Source: Nitrospirota bacterium (lineage in GTDB: Bacteria > Nitrospirota > Leptospirillia > Leptospirillales > Leptospirillaceae). Taken from it: a stretch of 7,930 nt of DNA. Position numbers and translations under genes: made by a program. The notes under the pieces were generated by a model. The model was not told where the DNA came from, did not search any database, and worked only from the letters and a program-made list of their open reading frames with translations. Positions 1 through 5,852 of this stretch are shown here, piece by piece. The DNA lies in the NCBI GenBank assembly GCA_021828525.1, contig JAJZGM010000050.1:1-7930 (forward strand). The letters are read 5' to 3'. How positions within the stretch are numbered: position 1 is the stretch's first letter; the number at the start of each line of letters is the position of its first letter.

Positions 1-421
1 TTTCCGTCAGGATGTACAGCCCCCTGATCCTTCTTCCAATGCGGCGGCGTTCCTCGTCGGAAATTCCATGCTTGATCCACACGAAACGTTTTCTGGCCAA
101 AATCCTTTTCCGGATGACTTCCGGCGAGATTCCGAGAATGGGCGCCAGCTGGGAGGCAAGAAGGGAGGGGTTTTCATAGCGCCTGATCTGGAGAGGGTCA
201 GCGGCTAGGCTCGGGACGGACCGGTTGTCGGCCAGCGGGCGGCCGTCGGCCGACAGGATCGTCCCTCTGGCACCCTCTACCAGAGCGAGGCGTTCCCGCT
301 CGCTCCGGGAAAGAGTGTCATAGAGGGGAGCGTCCAGGACCTGGAGAATGAAGAGACGTCCGAGGATGATGGCAAAACCTGCCATGACAAGGATGACTGC
401 AACGGTTGTCCGTCTCTTCAT
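1..421 (-). CDS. ftsI: Peptidoglycan transpeptidase FtsI (PBP3 type), N-terminal part only
   Basis: This is the first 140 codons of a class B penicillin-binding protein; the gene continues past the left edge. FtsI cross-links septal peptidoglycan as part of the divisome. The start is basic (MKRR), followed by one membrane segment at about residues 6-28, giving a cytoplasmic N-terminus and a periplasmic body. Residues 52-66 (RGTILSADGRPLADN) match the RGxI-x-D-x-x-G-x-x-LAxN signature that opens the PBP dimerisation domain, although the usual DRNG is SADG here. Residues 112-125 (RFVWIKHGISDEER) match the usual continuation of that domain. The catalytic transpeptidase domain lies outside the window. 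The ATG has no strong Shine-Dalgarno; an in-frame TTG 33 bases upstream is a less likely start. The position after ftsL is the canonical dcw order and separates it from other class B PBPs such as MrdA. Confidence 0.88.
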   Translation of the reverse strand, partial: MKRRTTVAVILVMAGFAIILGRLFILQVLDAPLYDTLSRSERERLALVEGARGTILSADGRPLADNRSVPSLAADPLQIRRYENPSLLASQLAPILGISPEVIRKRILARKRFVWIKHGISDEERRRIGRRIRGLYILTE

Positions 422-479
422 AGGGAGGGCCCCAAGGACGACGCACAAACAGTCGCCCGGGAATGATTGTTAATCGGAT

Positions 480-770
480 TTAAGGGAGATAAAGCACCTC
501 CGCCGGCAAGGCCCTTTCCAGGTGGTTCGCATGGGCATACCCCCGGAGCCGGGCCTCCCTCGTCAGGGAGATCATCTCCTCTTCGAGCTCTTTTTCCCGG
601 GATTCGCTCTTTGCAACTTCCTCATTGAGCAGAGTCACGCGCCGCTTGATGCGGACCGATTCGATGCTCACGGACATCGCAAACAGGAGCGCCATGATCC
701 CGCCGACAAAAAACAGGAACGCCAGGGATCTCCTTTCCCAGAAGGCCGTTCCCCCGCTACCTTCCGACAA
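480..770 (-). CDS. ftsL: Cell division protein FtsL
   Basis: A 96-residue bitopic membrane protein. A short polar N-terminus (about residues 1-14) precedes a single hydrophobic segment at about 16-34 (LAFLFFVGGIMALLFAMSV). A charged, heptad-like stretch at about 38-75 is rich in Glu, Lys and Arg and should form a coiled coil. FtsL works with FtsB and FtsQ to activate FtsWI at the division septum. The family is poorly conserved in sequence, so the call rests on size, topology and its place between rsmH and ftsI. The start is TTG at 770; the only ATG in frame lies inside the membrane segment. A GGGGGG tract on the minus strand (777-782) sits six bases upstream of the TTG. The gene overlaps the end of rsmH by 14 bases and is followed by a 58-base gap before ftsI. 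Confidence 0.82.
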   Translation of the reverse strand: MSEGSGGTAFWERRSLAFLFFVGGIMALLFAMSVSIESVRIKRRVTLLNEEVAKSESREKELEEEMISLTREARLRGYAHANHLERALPAEVLYLP

Positions 771-1662
771 AGGAGACCCCCCTCATCCTGGCACTGCGGG
801 CGCGCGGGTTTTGAAGGATTTCCTCTTCCCCCGGCTGCAGGGACTTTCGGAAAAGCAGGCCGGCCGCATCTTCAGAAACCCATTTTCTGAAGGTGCGTTT
901 TACGATCCGGTCCTCCCCCGAATGAAAACTCAGGACCAGAAGCCTCCCTCCTTTTTCTTCCAGAACCTGTCGGGATCCGGCCAGGGAACGCTCGAGATTT
1001 TCATATTCCCTGTTGACCCGGATCCGGAGGGCCATGAAAACCCGGGTGGCCGGATGCCTTCGACTCCTTCGGAAACCCTTGCGGTAATAAACTCCGGAGA
1101 CGAAGCCGGCGAGTTCCAAGGTTGTTCTCGGAAGCCTTCCGGATTTTCTGGCCTGAACGAGAGCCCGTGCCACGGGAATCGCCAGGGGTTCGTCTCCTTC
1201 CGAAAGAAGGTCGGACAGTTCGTCTTCGGAAGCCCGCTCCAGAAGCTCTCCGGCCGTCTCTCCCGATGTCGGATCCAGGCGCATGTCCAAGGGGCCTTCC
1301 TCAGAAAAGGACAGCCCTCGCTCTGCCTCCTCTCCCTGGATCGTCGACCAGCCCAGGTCGAACAGGATCCCGGAAACCCTGACCCGGGCACTTTGCACGT
1401 GAACGGCAATGTCCGCATTGTTTCCGTGGATCACCACAAACCGGCCGGCAAAGGCCTCACCCGACTCCTCAAGAAAGCGGTCCACGGCACTCTTGTCCCG
1501 GTCGATGGCCAGAACCAGCCCTCCCCGCTCAAGAATCGCCCGGGAATGACCTCCTCCGCCCAAATTGGCGTCGACATACCAGAGATCCTTGCGAACATCG
1601 AGCCAATGCATGGTTTCTGAAAGCATGACAGGACGATGTCCTGATCCGTCAGGCCCCTTCAA
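757..1662 (-). CDS. rsmH: 16S rRNA (cytosine-1402-N4)-methyltransferase RsmH (MraW)
   Basis: SAM-dependent methyltransferase that N4-methylates C1402 in the ribosomal P site. The protein is 301 residues from the chosen start, close to the usual 300-315. Motifs in order: HRPVMLSE (9-16), SAM-binding VDANLGGGGHS (30-40), acidic AIDRD (52-56), GILFDLGWS (98-106; many members have DLGVS), GPLDMRLD (123-130), ALRIRVN (211-217), LSFHSGEDRIVK (244-255) and NPRARSARMR (285-294). The start is taken as TTG at 1662, whose last two bases and next base form the TGA stop of mraZ (TTGA overlap). It keeps the conserved HxPVLLxE motif near the N-terminus. A GTG at 1740 would run 82 bases into mraZ. The ATG at 1626 would cut off the HRPV motif. 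The next gene, ftsL, overlaps the 3' end by 14 bases. Confidence 0.95.
   Translation of the reverse strand: MKGPDGSGHRPVMLSETMHWLDVRKDLWYVDANLGGGGHSRAILERGGLVLAIDRDKSAVDRFLEESGEAFAGRFVVIHGNNADIAVHVQSARVRVSGILFDLGWSTIQGEEAERGLSFSEEGPLDMRLDPTSGETAGELLERASEDELSDLLSEGDEPLAIPVARALVQARKSGRLPRTTLELAGFVSGVYYRKGFRRSRRHPATRVFMALRIRVNREYENLERSLAGSRQVLEEKGGRLLVLSFHSGEDRIVKRTFRKWVSEDAAGLLFRKSLQPGEEEILQNPRARSARMRGVSFVGR
768..782 (-). promoter_or_regulatory. Ribosome-binding site deciding the TTG start of ftsL
   Basis: On the minus strand a GGGGGG tract (777-782), a six-base spacer TCTCCT and then TTG (770-768) make a plausible initiation site inside the last codons of rsmH. It supports TTG because no ATG or GTG start lies before the membrane segment in this frame. 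The overlap suggests that ribosomes finishing rsmH re-initiate on ftsL. Confidence 0.5.
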
Positions 1663-2102
1663 AAAAGCCCCGAAAGTTTTTGGGTCACCGACCGGACCTT
1701 TTCCGGACCCGTGGCCAATCCCAGCCGCTCTCCGTTCCACATTTCGAACTTGTGAAGAAGACCGACAAACCAGACTTCGTGATCAAGGCCGGCATAGTCC
1801 CTGAGAGGAGGCGGAACGAGAATGCGTCCCTGACGGTCAAGGACGCCTTCCGAGGCCCAACCGACCATGAACCGGAGATAGGTCCGGAGATCATCGTTCA
1901 TCTGGGGAAGCTCTTCCCACTTCCGCTCGAGCTCGATCCAGGCGGGTTCGGGATAGACCACCAGACATCCTTCGGGATCGACGCTCATGACAAGGCGGAG
2001 GTCTTCCTCGTTCCCCCCCAACGCTTCGCGAAAACGCTGGGGGATCGCGACCCGTCCCTTGGCATCCAGACTATGAAGAAATCGTCCGCGGAAAAATCCC
2101 AT
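1659..2102 (-). CDS. mraZ: Transcriptional regulator MraZ
   Basis: DNA-binding repressor of the dcw operon, 147 residues, with the usual two AbrB-like SpoVT/MraZ half-domains. The first carries FRGRFLHSLDAKGRVAIP (4-21) with the DxKGR motif. The second carries VLDRQGRILVP (87-97) with the matching DRxGR motif. MraZ proteins form ring-shaped oligomers that bind direct repeats upstream of their own gene. I chose the ATG at 2102 because family members begin within a few residues of FRGRF. It also has a purine-rich GGGGGGAAG a few bases upstream and leaves a leader of about 30 bases after the promoter. A GTG at 2126 would add eight residues encoded by the operator repeats themselves and is unlikely. 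The gene is first in the operon, and its TGA stop overlaps the rsmH start. Confidence 0.95.
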   Translation of the reverse strand: MGFFRGRFLHSLDAKGRVAIPQRFREALGGNEEDLRLVMSVDPEGCLVVYPEPAWIELERKWEELPQMNDDLRTYLRFMVGWASEGVLDRQGRILVPPPLRDYAGLDHEVWFVGLLHKFEMWNGERLGLATGPEKVRSVTQKLSGLF

Positions 2103-2138
2103 CCACTTCCCCCCACCTTTCCCCACTCTTCACCCCTC
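2099..2138 (-). promoter_or_regulatory. Probable MraZ operator: 10-bp direct repeats with TGGGG boxes
   Basis: Read on the minus strand, four degenerate 10-mers follow the -10 box directly: GAGGGGTGAA, GAGTGGGGAA, AGGTGGGGGG and AAGTGGATGG. Two exact TGGGG boxes (2121-2125 and 2111-2115) and a third, degenerate TGGAT (2101-2105) are each separated by five bases. In E. coli, MraZ binds TGGGN direct repeats with five-base spacers, so the layout matches the known operator. The boxes cover the likely transcription start, the Shine-Dalgarno and the first base of the mraZ start codon. Bound MraZ could therefore block transcription, and the leader could also affect translation. MraZ binding is inferred, not shown. 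Confidence 0.75.
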
Positions 2139-2166
2139 ATTATAGAGAGAGGATTAAAACTGTCAA
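2139..2166 (-). promoter_or_regulatory. Sigma-70 promoter of the mraZ-rsmH-ftsL-ftsI operon
   Basis: On the minus strand a perfect -35 box TTGACA (2161-2166), a 16-base spacer and a perfect -10 box TATAAT (2139-2144) stand upstream of mraZ. Transcription should start near 2131-2133, about 30 bases before the ATG. An A6 tract (2181-2186) and one more TGGGG box (2172-2176) lie just upstream of the -35 box. The combination is strong for a housekeeping promoter and fits one that needs a repressor. Confidence 0.85.
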
Positions 2167-2227
2167 TATTTCCCCACCACTTTTTTCTCCCTCATTTCTT
2201 GGGTTTCGACGGAAGACTGTCACGTGT

Positions 2228-2248
2228 TTCAAGGGATTCATGCTTGAA
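2228..2248. repeat. Short inverted repeat in the mraZ/fmdB-type intergenic region
   Basis: Perfect 6-bp arms TTCAAG and CTTGAA are separated by nine bases, 58 bases upstream of the FmdB-type start. It could be a binding site for a dimeric regulator of the plus-strand genes, or chance; arms this short often arise by chance. The rest of the 204-base divergent region (2103-2306) holds the mraZ control elements. I found no convincing sigma-70 promoter for the plus-strand pair; TATGAG at 2262-2267 is a weak -10 candidate without a good -35 partner. Confidence 0.3.
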
Positions 2249-2306
2249 GAAGAGGAGAGTGTATGAGAAAATGAGACCAGACAAGAACCCATGCCAGGAG
2301 GAGTCA

Positions 2307-2543
2307 ATGCCTATCTACGAATATTCCTGCAATACCTGTGGCAATGTATTTTCCAAGCTTCAGTCGATCAGGACCGGCCCGGGAGAGACGGAGTGCACGA
2401 AATGCAAGAGTCTCGATCTCAGAAAGATTCCGTCTTCCTTTGCCAGCGCCGTGGCTGGAGCTCCCGGATCCGAGTTTGCCGCCCCGGCGACCCAGCCCTC
2501 CGGAGGGGGAGGCTGCTGCGGAGGAGGATGCGGGTGCGGGTAA
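2307..2543 (+). CDS. FmdB-family zinc-ribbon protein
   Basis: A 78-residue protein beginning MPIYEYSCNTCG, the typical opening of the FmdB/CxxC_CxxC_SSSS family. A zinc ribbon is formed by Cys8-x2-Cys11 and Cys30-x2-Cys33. It is followed by IPSSFASAVAG (41-51), a low-complexity linker, and a Gly/Cys tail (66-78) with Cys70, Cys71, Cys75 and Cys77. Some family members are linked to amide/urea uptake (FmdB itself) and most are uncharacterised small cytoplasmic proteins, so the role here is unknown. The start is firm: AGGAGG (2296-2301) lies five bases before the ATG. An open frame continues far upstream to 1680, but that part is antisense to mraZ. The lipoprotein gene follows 28 bases later and is probably cotranscribed. 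The tail could bind metal or simply be a family-typical extension. Confidence 0.88.
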   Translation: MPIYEYSCNTCGNVFSKLQSIRTGPGETECTKCKSLDLRKIPSSFASAVAGAPGSEFAAPATQPSGGGGCCGGGCGCG

Positions 2544-2571
2544 TCATCGATAATCCTGCGAAAGACCTTTG

Positions 2572-3138
2572 ATGAAAAAGTTTTTTCTCCAGGAGGCGGG
2601 GAAGGCGGGTCTCGCTCTCCTCAGCCTGATCCTTCTTTCCGCCTGTACGATCCGGACCCACTCTCCCCTGAGATTCCATCCTTCGGCCCCGGTGATGGAA
2701 GAAAAGAACGGCATCACCTACATCCTTCTCCCGATCGAGATCGAGGACAAGGGAGCGAGGACACTCCGAATCCATCTTCGGGAAAACATCCTTGACCTGA
2801 CTGCCAACGATCAGCATTTCCGCCTGAGAGGGAAGAAAAGTTACCGCTTCATCCTCAAGAACGCCAACAAGCCCTTCAAGAACCTCTATCCGGCCTCGTG
2901 GAAATCAGACTGGACGGACCATTACATGTCGCACCAGGACTGGGTCGTTCCCGCCATCTCCAAAAAAACCCTTCCGCTTCTTTTCATTCTTCCGGGTCCA
3001 CCGCCGACCCCCCGGAAGCTCATCCTTCACCTGTCCTACTCCTATCCCCAGACAGCCACCTTCGATGAGGTCAGGCTTGTGGTTCCCCTCCCGGGGGGAG
3101 TCTCACCCTCAAATCATTACACCTCTTCCGGCGAATAG
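2572..3138 (+). CDS. Putative lipoprotein of unknown function
   Basis: I do not recognise this 188-residue protein. It has a lipoprotein signal: MKKFF start, hydrophobic stretch at about 12-22 and lipobox LLSAC (21-25), so Cys25 would be lipidated and the mature part would be about 164 residues. Residue +2 is Thr, not Asp, which under the Lol rule would favour the outer membrane if that rule applies. The mature part has no further membrane segment. It alternates basic and hydrophobic residues, as in a beta-rich periplasmic domain, with an aromatic patch around SWKSDWTDHYMSHQDW (about 113-128) and a proline-rich LPGPPPTPRK near 141-150. I prefer the ATG at 2572 to the TTG just before it. The Shine-Dalgarno is weak (GAAAG). 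The gene follows the FmdB-type gene and ends 22 bases before a strong terminator. Confidence 0.75.
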   Translation: MKKFFLQEAGKAGLALLSLILLSACTIRTHSPLRFHPSAPVMEEKNGITYILLPIEIEDKGARTLRIHLRENILDLTANDQHFRLRGKKSYRFILKNANKPFKNLYPASWKSDWTDHYMSHQDWVVPAISKKTLPLLFILPGPPPTPRKLILHLSYSYPQTATFDEVRLVVPLPGGVSPSNHYTSSGE

Positions 3139-3160
3139 CCTCCGGGTCTCTTAAATCAGA

Positions 3161-3186
3161 AAAGGCCTCCCCAAGGGGAGGCCTTT
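3161..3186. terminator. Bidirectional intrinsic terminator between convergent genes
   Basis: AAAGGCCTCCCC (3161-3172), a two-base AA centre and GGGGAGGCCTTT (3175-3186) form a perfect 12-bp inverted repeat; the real loop is probably a few bases larger. On the plus strand it is followed by TTTCTCTCTT. On the minus strand it is followed by CTTTTCTGATTT. It lies between the ends of the lipoprotein and peroxiredoxin genes and can stop both transcripts. Confidence 0.88.
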
Positions 3187-3208
3187 CTCTCTTGTGACCC
3201 GACAGAAA

Positions 3209-3670
3209 TCAGGCCAGCTTCTTGAGCTCTCCCAGAATTTCCTGATCGTCACGGGCTGTCAGGATCTCCTGAACCTTCACATATCGAACAATTCCCTTTT
3301 TGTCGACAATCACCGTCGCCCGCTTGTTGATGTTGGCCTCTTCGATATAAAGCCCATAATCCTTGCAGACCGTCCTCTTGATGTCGGAAAGAAGCGTCTG
3401 CTTGAGCTTGAGGGACTCCTTCCAGGCCTTGTGACAGAAGGTGCTGTCGGTGCTGATGCCCAAAACGACCGCATTGGCATCCTCGAAACGGGGAAGATCA
3501 TTTGAAAAGCAGGTATTTTCATTGGTACAGATGGGGCTCCAGTCAAGGGGATAGAAAGCCAGGACAACATTTTTCTTCCCCCGGTAGGAGGAGAGGGTCA
3601 CAGGCTTCTTGTCCTGATCCTCAAGGGTAAAATCCGGAGCCACATCCCCGACCTTTATTTCTGATGCCAT
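3209..3670 (-). CDS. Peroxiredoxin (thiol peroxidase, AhpC/TSA superfamily, AhpE/BCP-like)
   Basis: A 153-residue thioredoxin-fold peroxidase that reduces H2O2 and organic hydroperoxides. It opens with VGDVAPDFTLED (7-18). The active site is P41-x3-S45-x2-C48, the Prx pattern Px3(T/S)x2C, with Cys48 as peroxidatic cysteine and Arg117 (NKRATVIVD) as the likely conserved catalytic Arg. Three more cysteines, Cys54, Cys79 (STFCHKAW) and Cys102, could act as resolving residues; Cys79 is my best guess, but a one-Cys mechanism is not excluded. The length fits short AhpE/BCP-like members and is under the roughly 185+ residues of typical AhpC. The ATG at 3670 has AAAGGA eight bases upstream. It is the last gene of the right-hand operon, 32 bases after sucD, and runs into the shared terminator. 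It may protect oxygen-sensitive Fe-S enzymes of the pathway. Confidence 0.9.
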   Translation of the reverse strand: MASEIKVGDVAPDFTLEDQDKKPVTLSSYRGKKNVVLAFYPLDWSPICTNENTCFSNDLPRFEDANAVVLGISTDSTFCHKAWKESLKLKQTLLSDIKRTVCKDYGLYIEEANINKRATVIVDKKGIVRYVKVQEILTARDDQEILGELKKLA

Positions 3671-3702
3671 ATCGTTTTCCTTTCAGATTTTGTTGAGTCC
3701 AG

Positions 3703-4623
3703 TTATGCGTGACAGGCCGGAACCCGGCGATAAGAGCCTGATTTGAGCGTCTCGGCCACGGTTCGTCCGATCACGGACGGATTGTCGACCACGATGACCC
3801 CATAGGATTCCAGGGCCTTCATCTTGTCCCGGGCCGATCCCTTGCCGCCCGAGACAATGGCACCGGCGTGGCCCATCCGGCGCCCGGGAGGAGCCGTCAA
3901 TCCGGCGATAAATCCGATGATCGGCTTGGTCATATGGGCTCGTGCAAAGGAAGCGGCCTTCTCCTCGTCTTCCCCTCCGATTTCGCCGATCATGACAATC
4001 GCTTCCGTTTCCGGATCCTTTTCAAAAAGCGCCAGGACATCCCGGAAGTTGAGCCCCCGGATGGGGTCCCCTCCGATTCCCACGCAGGTGGATTCCCCGA
4101 GTCCAAGCTGGGTCAGCTGCCACACCGCCTCGTAGGTGAGGGTGCCGCTTCGCGATACAACGCCAACACGGCCACGCTTGTGAATGTAGCCAGGCATGAT
4201 CCCGATCTTGGCCCCGTCCGGGGTGATGATGCCGGGACAGTTGGGACCGATGAGCCGGACGGTTTCTCCCTCTTCATTTCTGATATCGAGAATGCGGCGG
4301 ACGCGCATCATGTCCTGAACCGGAATCCCTTCCGTGATGCAGACGATAAGCTCGATGCCGGCATCCGCCGCCTCAAGGATGGCATCAGCGGCAAAGGCGG
4401 GCGGCACAAAGATCAGGGAGACGTCCGGATGAACGGCCTCCACAGCATCCCGGACTGAATCCCACACAGGGAAGCCCTCGTGAACAGTTCCTCCCTTTCC
4501 GGGGGTGACCCCGCCCAGAACCAATGTCCCGTATTCCCGGCAGGCCATGGCGTGGTAACTGCCCTCCTTGCCGGTAATGCCCTGCACGATGACCCGGGTC
4601 GACCGGTCGACAAGAATGCTCAT
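3703..4623 (-). CDS. sucD: Succinyl-CoA ligase, alpha subunit
   Basis: The 306-residue alpha subunit of succinyl-CoA synthetase (E. coli SucD has 289) binds CoA and carries the phosphorylated histidine. Visible features are the CoA-binding loop QGITGKEG (14-21), GGVTPGKGG (37-45), CITEGIPV (95-102), GPNCPGIITP (126-135), GVVSRSGTLTYE (154-165) and catalytic His252 in GHAGAIVSGG (251-260). The C-terminus extends slightly as SYRRVPACHA. With SucC it interconverts succinate, CoA and NTP with succinyl-CoA. In an rTCA cell it would run toward succinyl-CoA. The ATG at 4623 has AAAGGAG a few bases upstream and overlaps the sucC stop (ATGA), so the two subunits are translationally coupled. An open frame continues up to 4818, but that part is out of phase with sucC coding and is not real. 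Confidence 0.97.
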   Translation of the reverse strand: MSILVDRSTRVIVQGITGKEGSYHAMACREYGTLVLGGVTPGKGGTVHEGFPVWDSVRDAVEAVHPDVSLIFVPPAFAADAILEAADAGIELIVCITEGIPVQDMMRVRRILDIRNEEGETVRLIGPNCPGIITPDGAKIGIMPGYIHKRGRVGVVSRSGTLTYEAVWQLTQLGLGESTCVGIGGDPIRGLNFRDVLALFEKDPETEAIVMIGEIGGEDEEKAASFARAHMTKPIIGFIAGLTAPPGRRMGHAGAIVSGGKGSARDKMKALESYGVIVVDNPSVIGRTVAETLKSGSYRRVPACHA

Positions 4624-5807
4624 TTTGCTCCTTTCACGGCCAGAACGATTTTTTCCGCTCCCTCGAATAGTTCCTCGGCGACCTGCAGATTCAGTCCCGA
4701 ATCCCTCAGCATTTCGCGTCCTTCCTTGGCATTGGTCCCCTGGAGCCGGACCACCAGAGGGACGTGGAGTTTGACATCCTTCGCTGCGGCGATGATGCCT
4801 CCCGCAATCCGTTCGCACCGGACAATCCCGCCAAAGATGTTGACAAAAATTCCCTTGACAGCCGGATCTCCAAGAAGGATTCTGAAGGCCTGTTCGACGG
4901 TCTCCTTGCTGGCCCCTCCTCCCACGTCAAGGAAGTTGGCCGGTGTCCCTCCGGCCAGGGCAATGACATCCATCGTTGCCATCGCCAGTCCGGCCCCGTT
5001 GACCATGCAGGCGATCGATCCATCAAGCTTGACGTAGTTGAGTCTGTGTTTCGAGGCCTCGATCTCGAGCTCGTTCTCCTCGAACAGATCCCTAAGGGCC
5101 AGCACATTGTCCTGACGATAGAGGGCATTGTCGTCAAAGGAGACCTTCGCGTCGAGGGCCAGGAGCCGTCCTTCGCCTGTCAGGATCAGAGGATTGATTT
5201 CGACCATCATGCAGTCGGTCTCGGTGAAAAACCGGTACAGGTTGGCGAGAAGGGCCGAGAAGGAATTGTAAAGGTTGACAGGCAATCCCAGAAACGCTGC
5301 CACACGCCGGCCGACAAATCCCTTGCATCCGATCTCCGGATCGACAGAAAGGGTCAGGATCTTCTCAGGATGGGAGGCGGAGACCTCTTCGATCTCCATG
5401 CCCCCCTCCGTGCTGGCAAGGATCGAGATCCTACGGCTCGACCGGTCCAGGACCAGGCTCAGGTAGAACTCCCTTGAAATGGCAGCCCCCTCCTCGATCC
5501 AGACCTTGCGCACCAGGCGTCCTTCGGGACCCGTCTGATGGGTCACCAGCGTCTTTCCCAGAAGAGCAGCCACAAAGCCAGGAATGTCCGACGTGTTCTT
5601 TGCGATCTTGACGCCCCCCGCCTTGCCCCGTCCTCCCGCATGGATCTGGGCCTTGACAGCAAAGACCTGGGCAGTTCCGCCAAAGATGCCCGCCTTGCTC
5701 TCGATCAGAGTTCGCGCCTCTTCGGCCGAATCCACGACAACCCCGGACGGGACAGGCACGCCATAGCTTCTGAAGAGCTCCTTGGCCTGGTATTCATGAA
5801 TATTCAA
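4620..5807 (-). CDS. sucC: Succinyl-CoA ligase [ADP/GDP-forming], beta subunit
   Basis: The 395-residue nucleotide-binding beta subunit (E. coli SucC has 388). It begins with the canonical MNIHEYQAKELF. The ATP-grasp domain shows KAQIHAGGRGKAGGVK (52-67), STEGGMEIEEV (132-142) and the Mg-binding MVEINPL (201-207) and ALDAK (217-221), with Asn205 and Asp219 as likely ligands. The C-terminal ligase domain shows NGAGLAMATMD (270-280), ANFLDVGGGA (290-299), NIFGGIVRC (323-331) and RLQGTN (354-359). Whether ATP or GTP is used cannot be read safely. The start is TTG at 5807, fixed by the family N-terminus and a strong GAGGAG six bases upstream; the nearby ATG is out of frame. It lies 45 bases after the flavoprotein gene with no terminator between. 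Lengths argue against the larger citryl-CoA synthetase relatives. Confidence 0.97.
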   Translation of the reverse strand: MNIHEYQAKELFRSYGVPVPSGVVVDSAEEARTLIESKAGIFGGTAQVFAVKAQIHAGGRGKAGGVKIAKNTSDIPGFVAALLGKTLVTHQTGPEGRLVRKVWIEEGAAISREFYLSLVLDRSSRRISILASTEGGMEIEEVSASHPEKILTLSVDPEIGCKGFVGRRVAAFLGLPVNLYNSFSALLANLYRFFTETDCMMVEINPLILTGEGRLLALDAKVSFDDNALYRQDNVLALRDLFEENELEIEASKHRLNYVKLDGSIACMVNGAGLAMATMDVIALAGGTPANFLDVGGGASKETVEQAFRILLGDPAVKGIFVNIFGGIVRCERIAGGIIAAAKDVKLHVPLVVRLQGTNAKEGREMLRDSGLNLQVAEELFEGAEKIVLAVKGAK

Positions 5808-5819
5808 GACCTTCTCCTC
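5805..5819 (-). promoter_or_regulatory. Strong ribosome-binding site deciding the TTG start of sucC
   Basis: On the minus strand GAGGAG (5814-5819), a six-base spacer AAGGTC and TTG (5807-5805) make a near-ideal initiation site. Translation gives the canonical SucC N-terminus at once. No in-frame ATG or GTG is nearby. Confidence 0.8.
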
Positions 5820-5852
5820 TCGTTAGGATTTGTGATGTTACCGGAAGTTCTC

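Noticed and set aside
625..1620. Plus-strand open frame of 331 codons opposite ftsL and rsmH
   Set aside because: It is fully antisense to rsmH, with no recognisable domain and no ribosome-binding site evidence. It is a shadow of the real gene.
2219..2226. GTCACGTG, containing the palindrome CACGTG
   Set aside because: A single 6-bp palindrome has no supporting context and is expected by chance.
1680..2306. Upstream extension of the FmdB-type frame
   Set aside because: The extension is antisense to mraZ and its promoter. The strong AGGAGG and canonical MPIYEY start lie at 2307.
4624..4818. N-terminal extension of sucD
   Set aside because: The added residues overlap the sucC coding end in another frame. 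SucD homology starts at 4623 with a good Shine-Dalgarno and an ATGA overlap.
3703..5807. Citryl-CoA synthetase (CcsAB) in place of succinyl-CoA ligase
   Set aside because: Both proteins have normal SucC and SucD lengths and canonical motifs, including MNIHEYQAK and GHAGAIVSGG. Nothing suggests the longer citryl-CoA enzymes.
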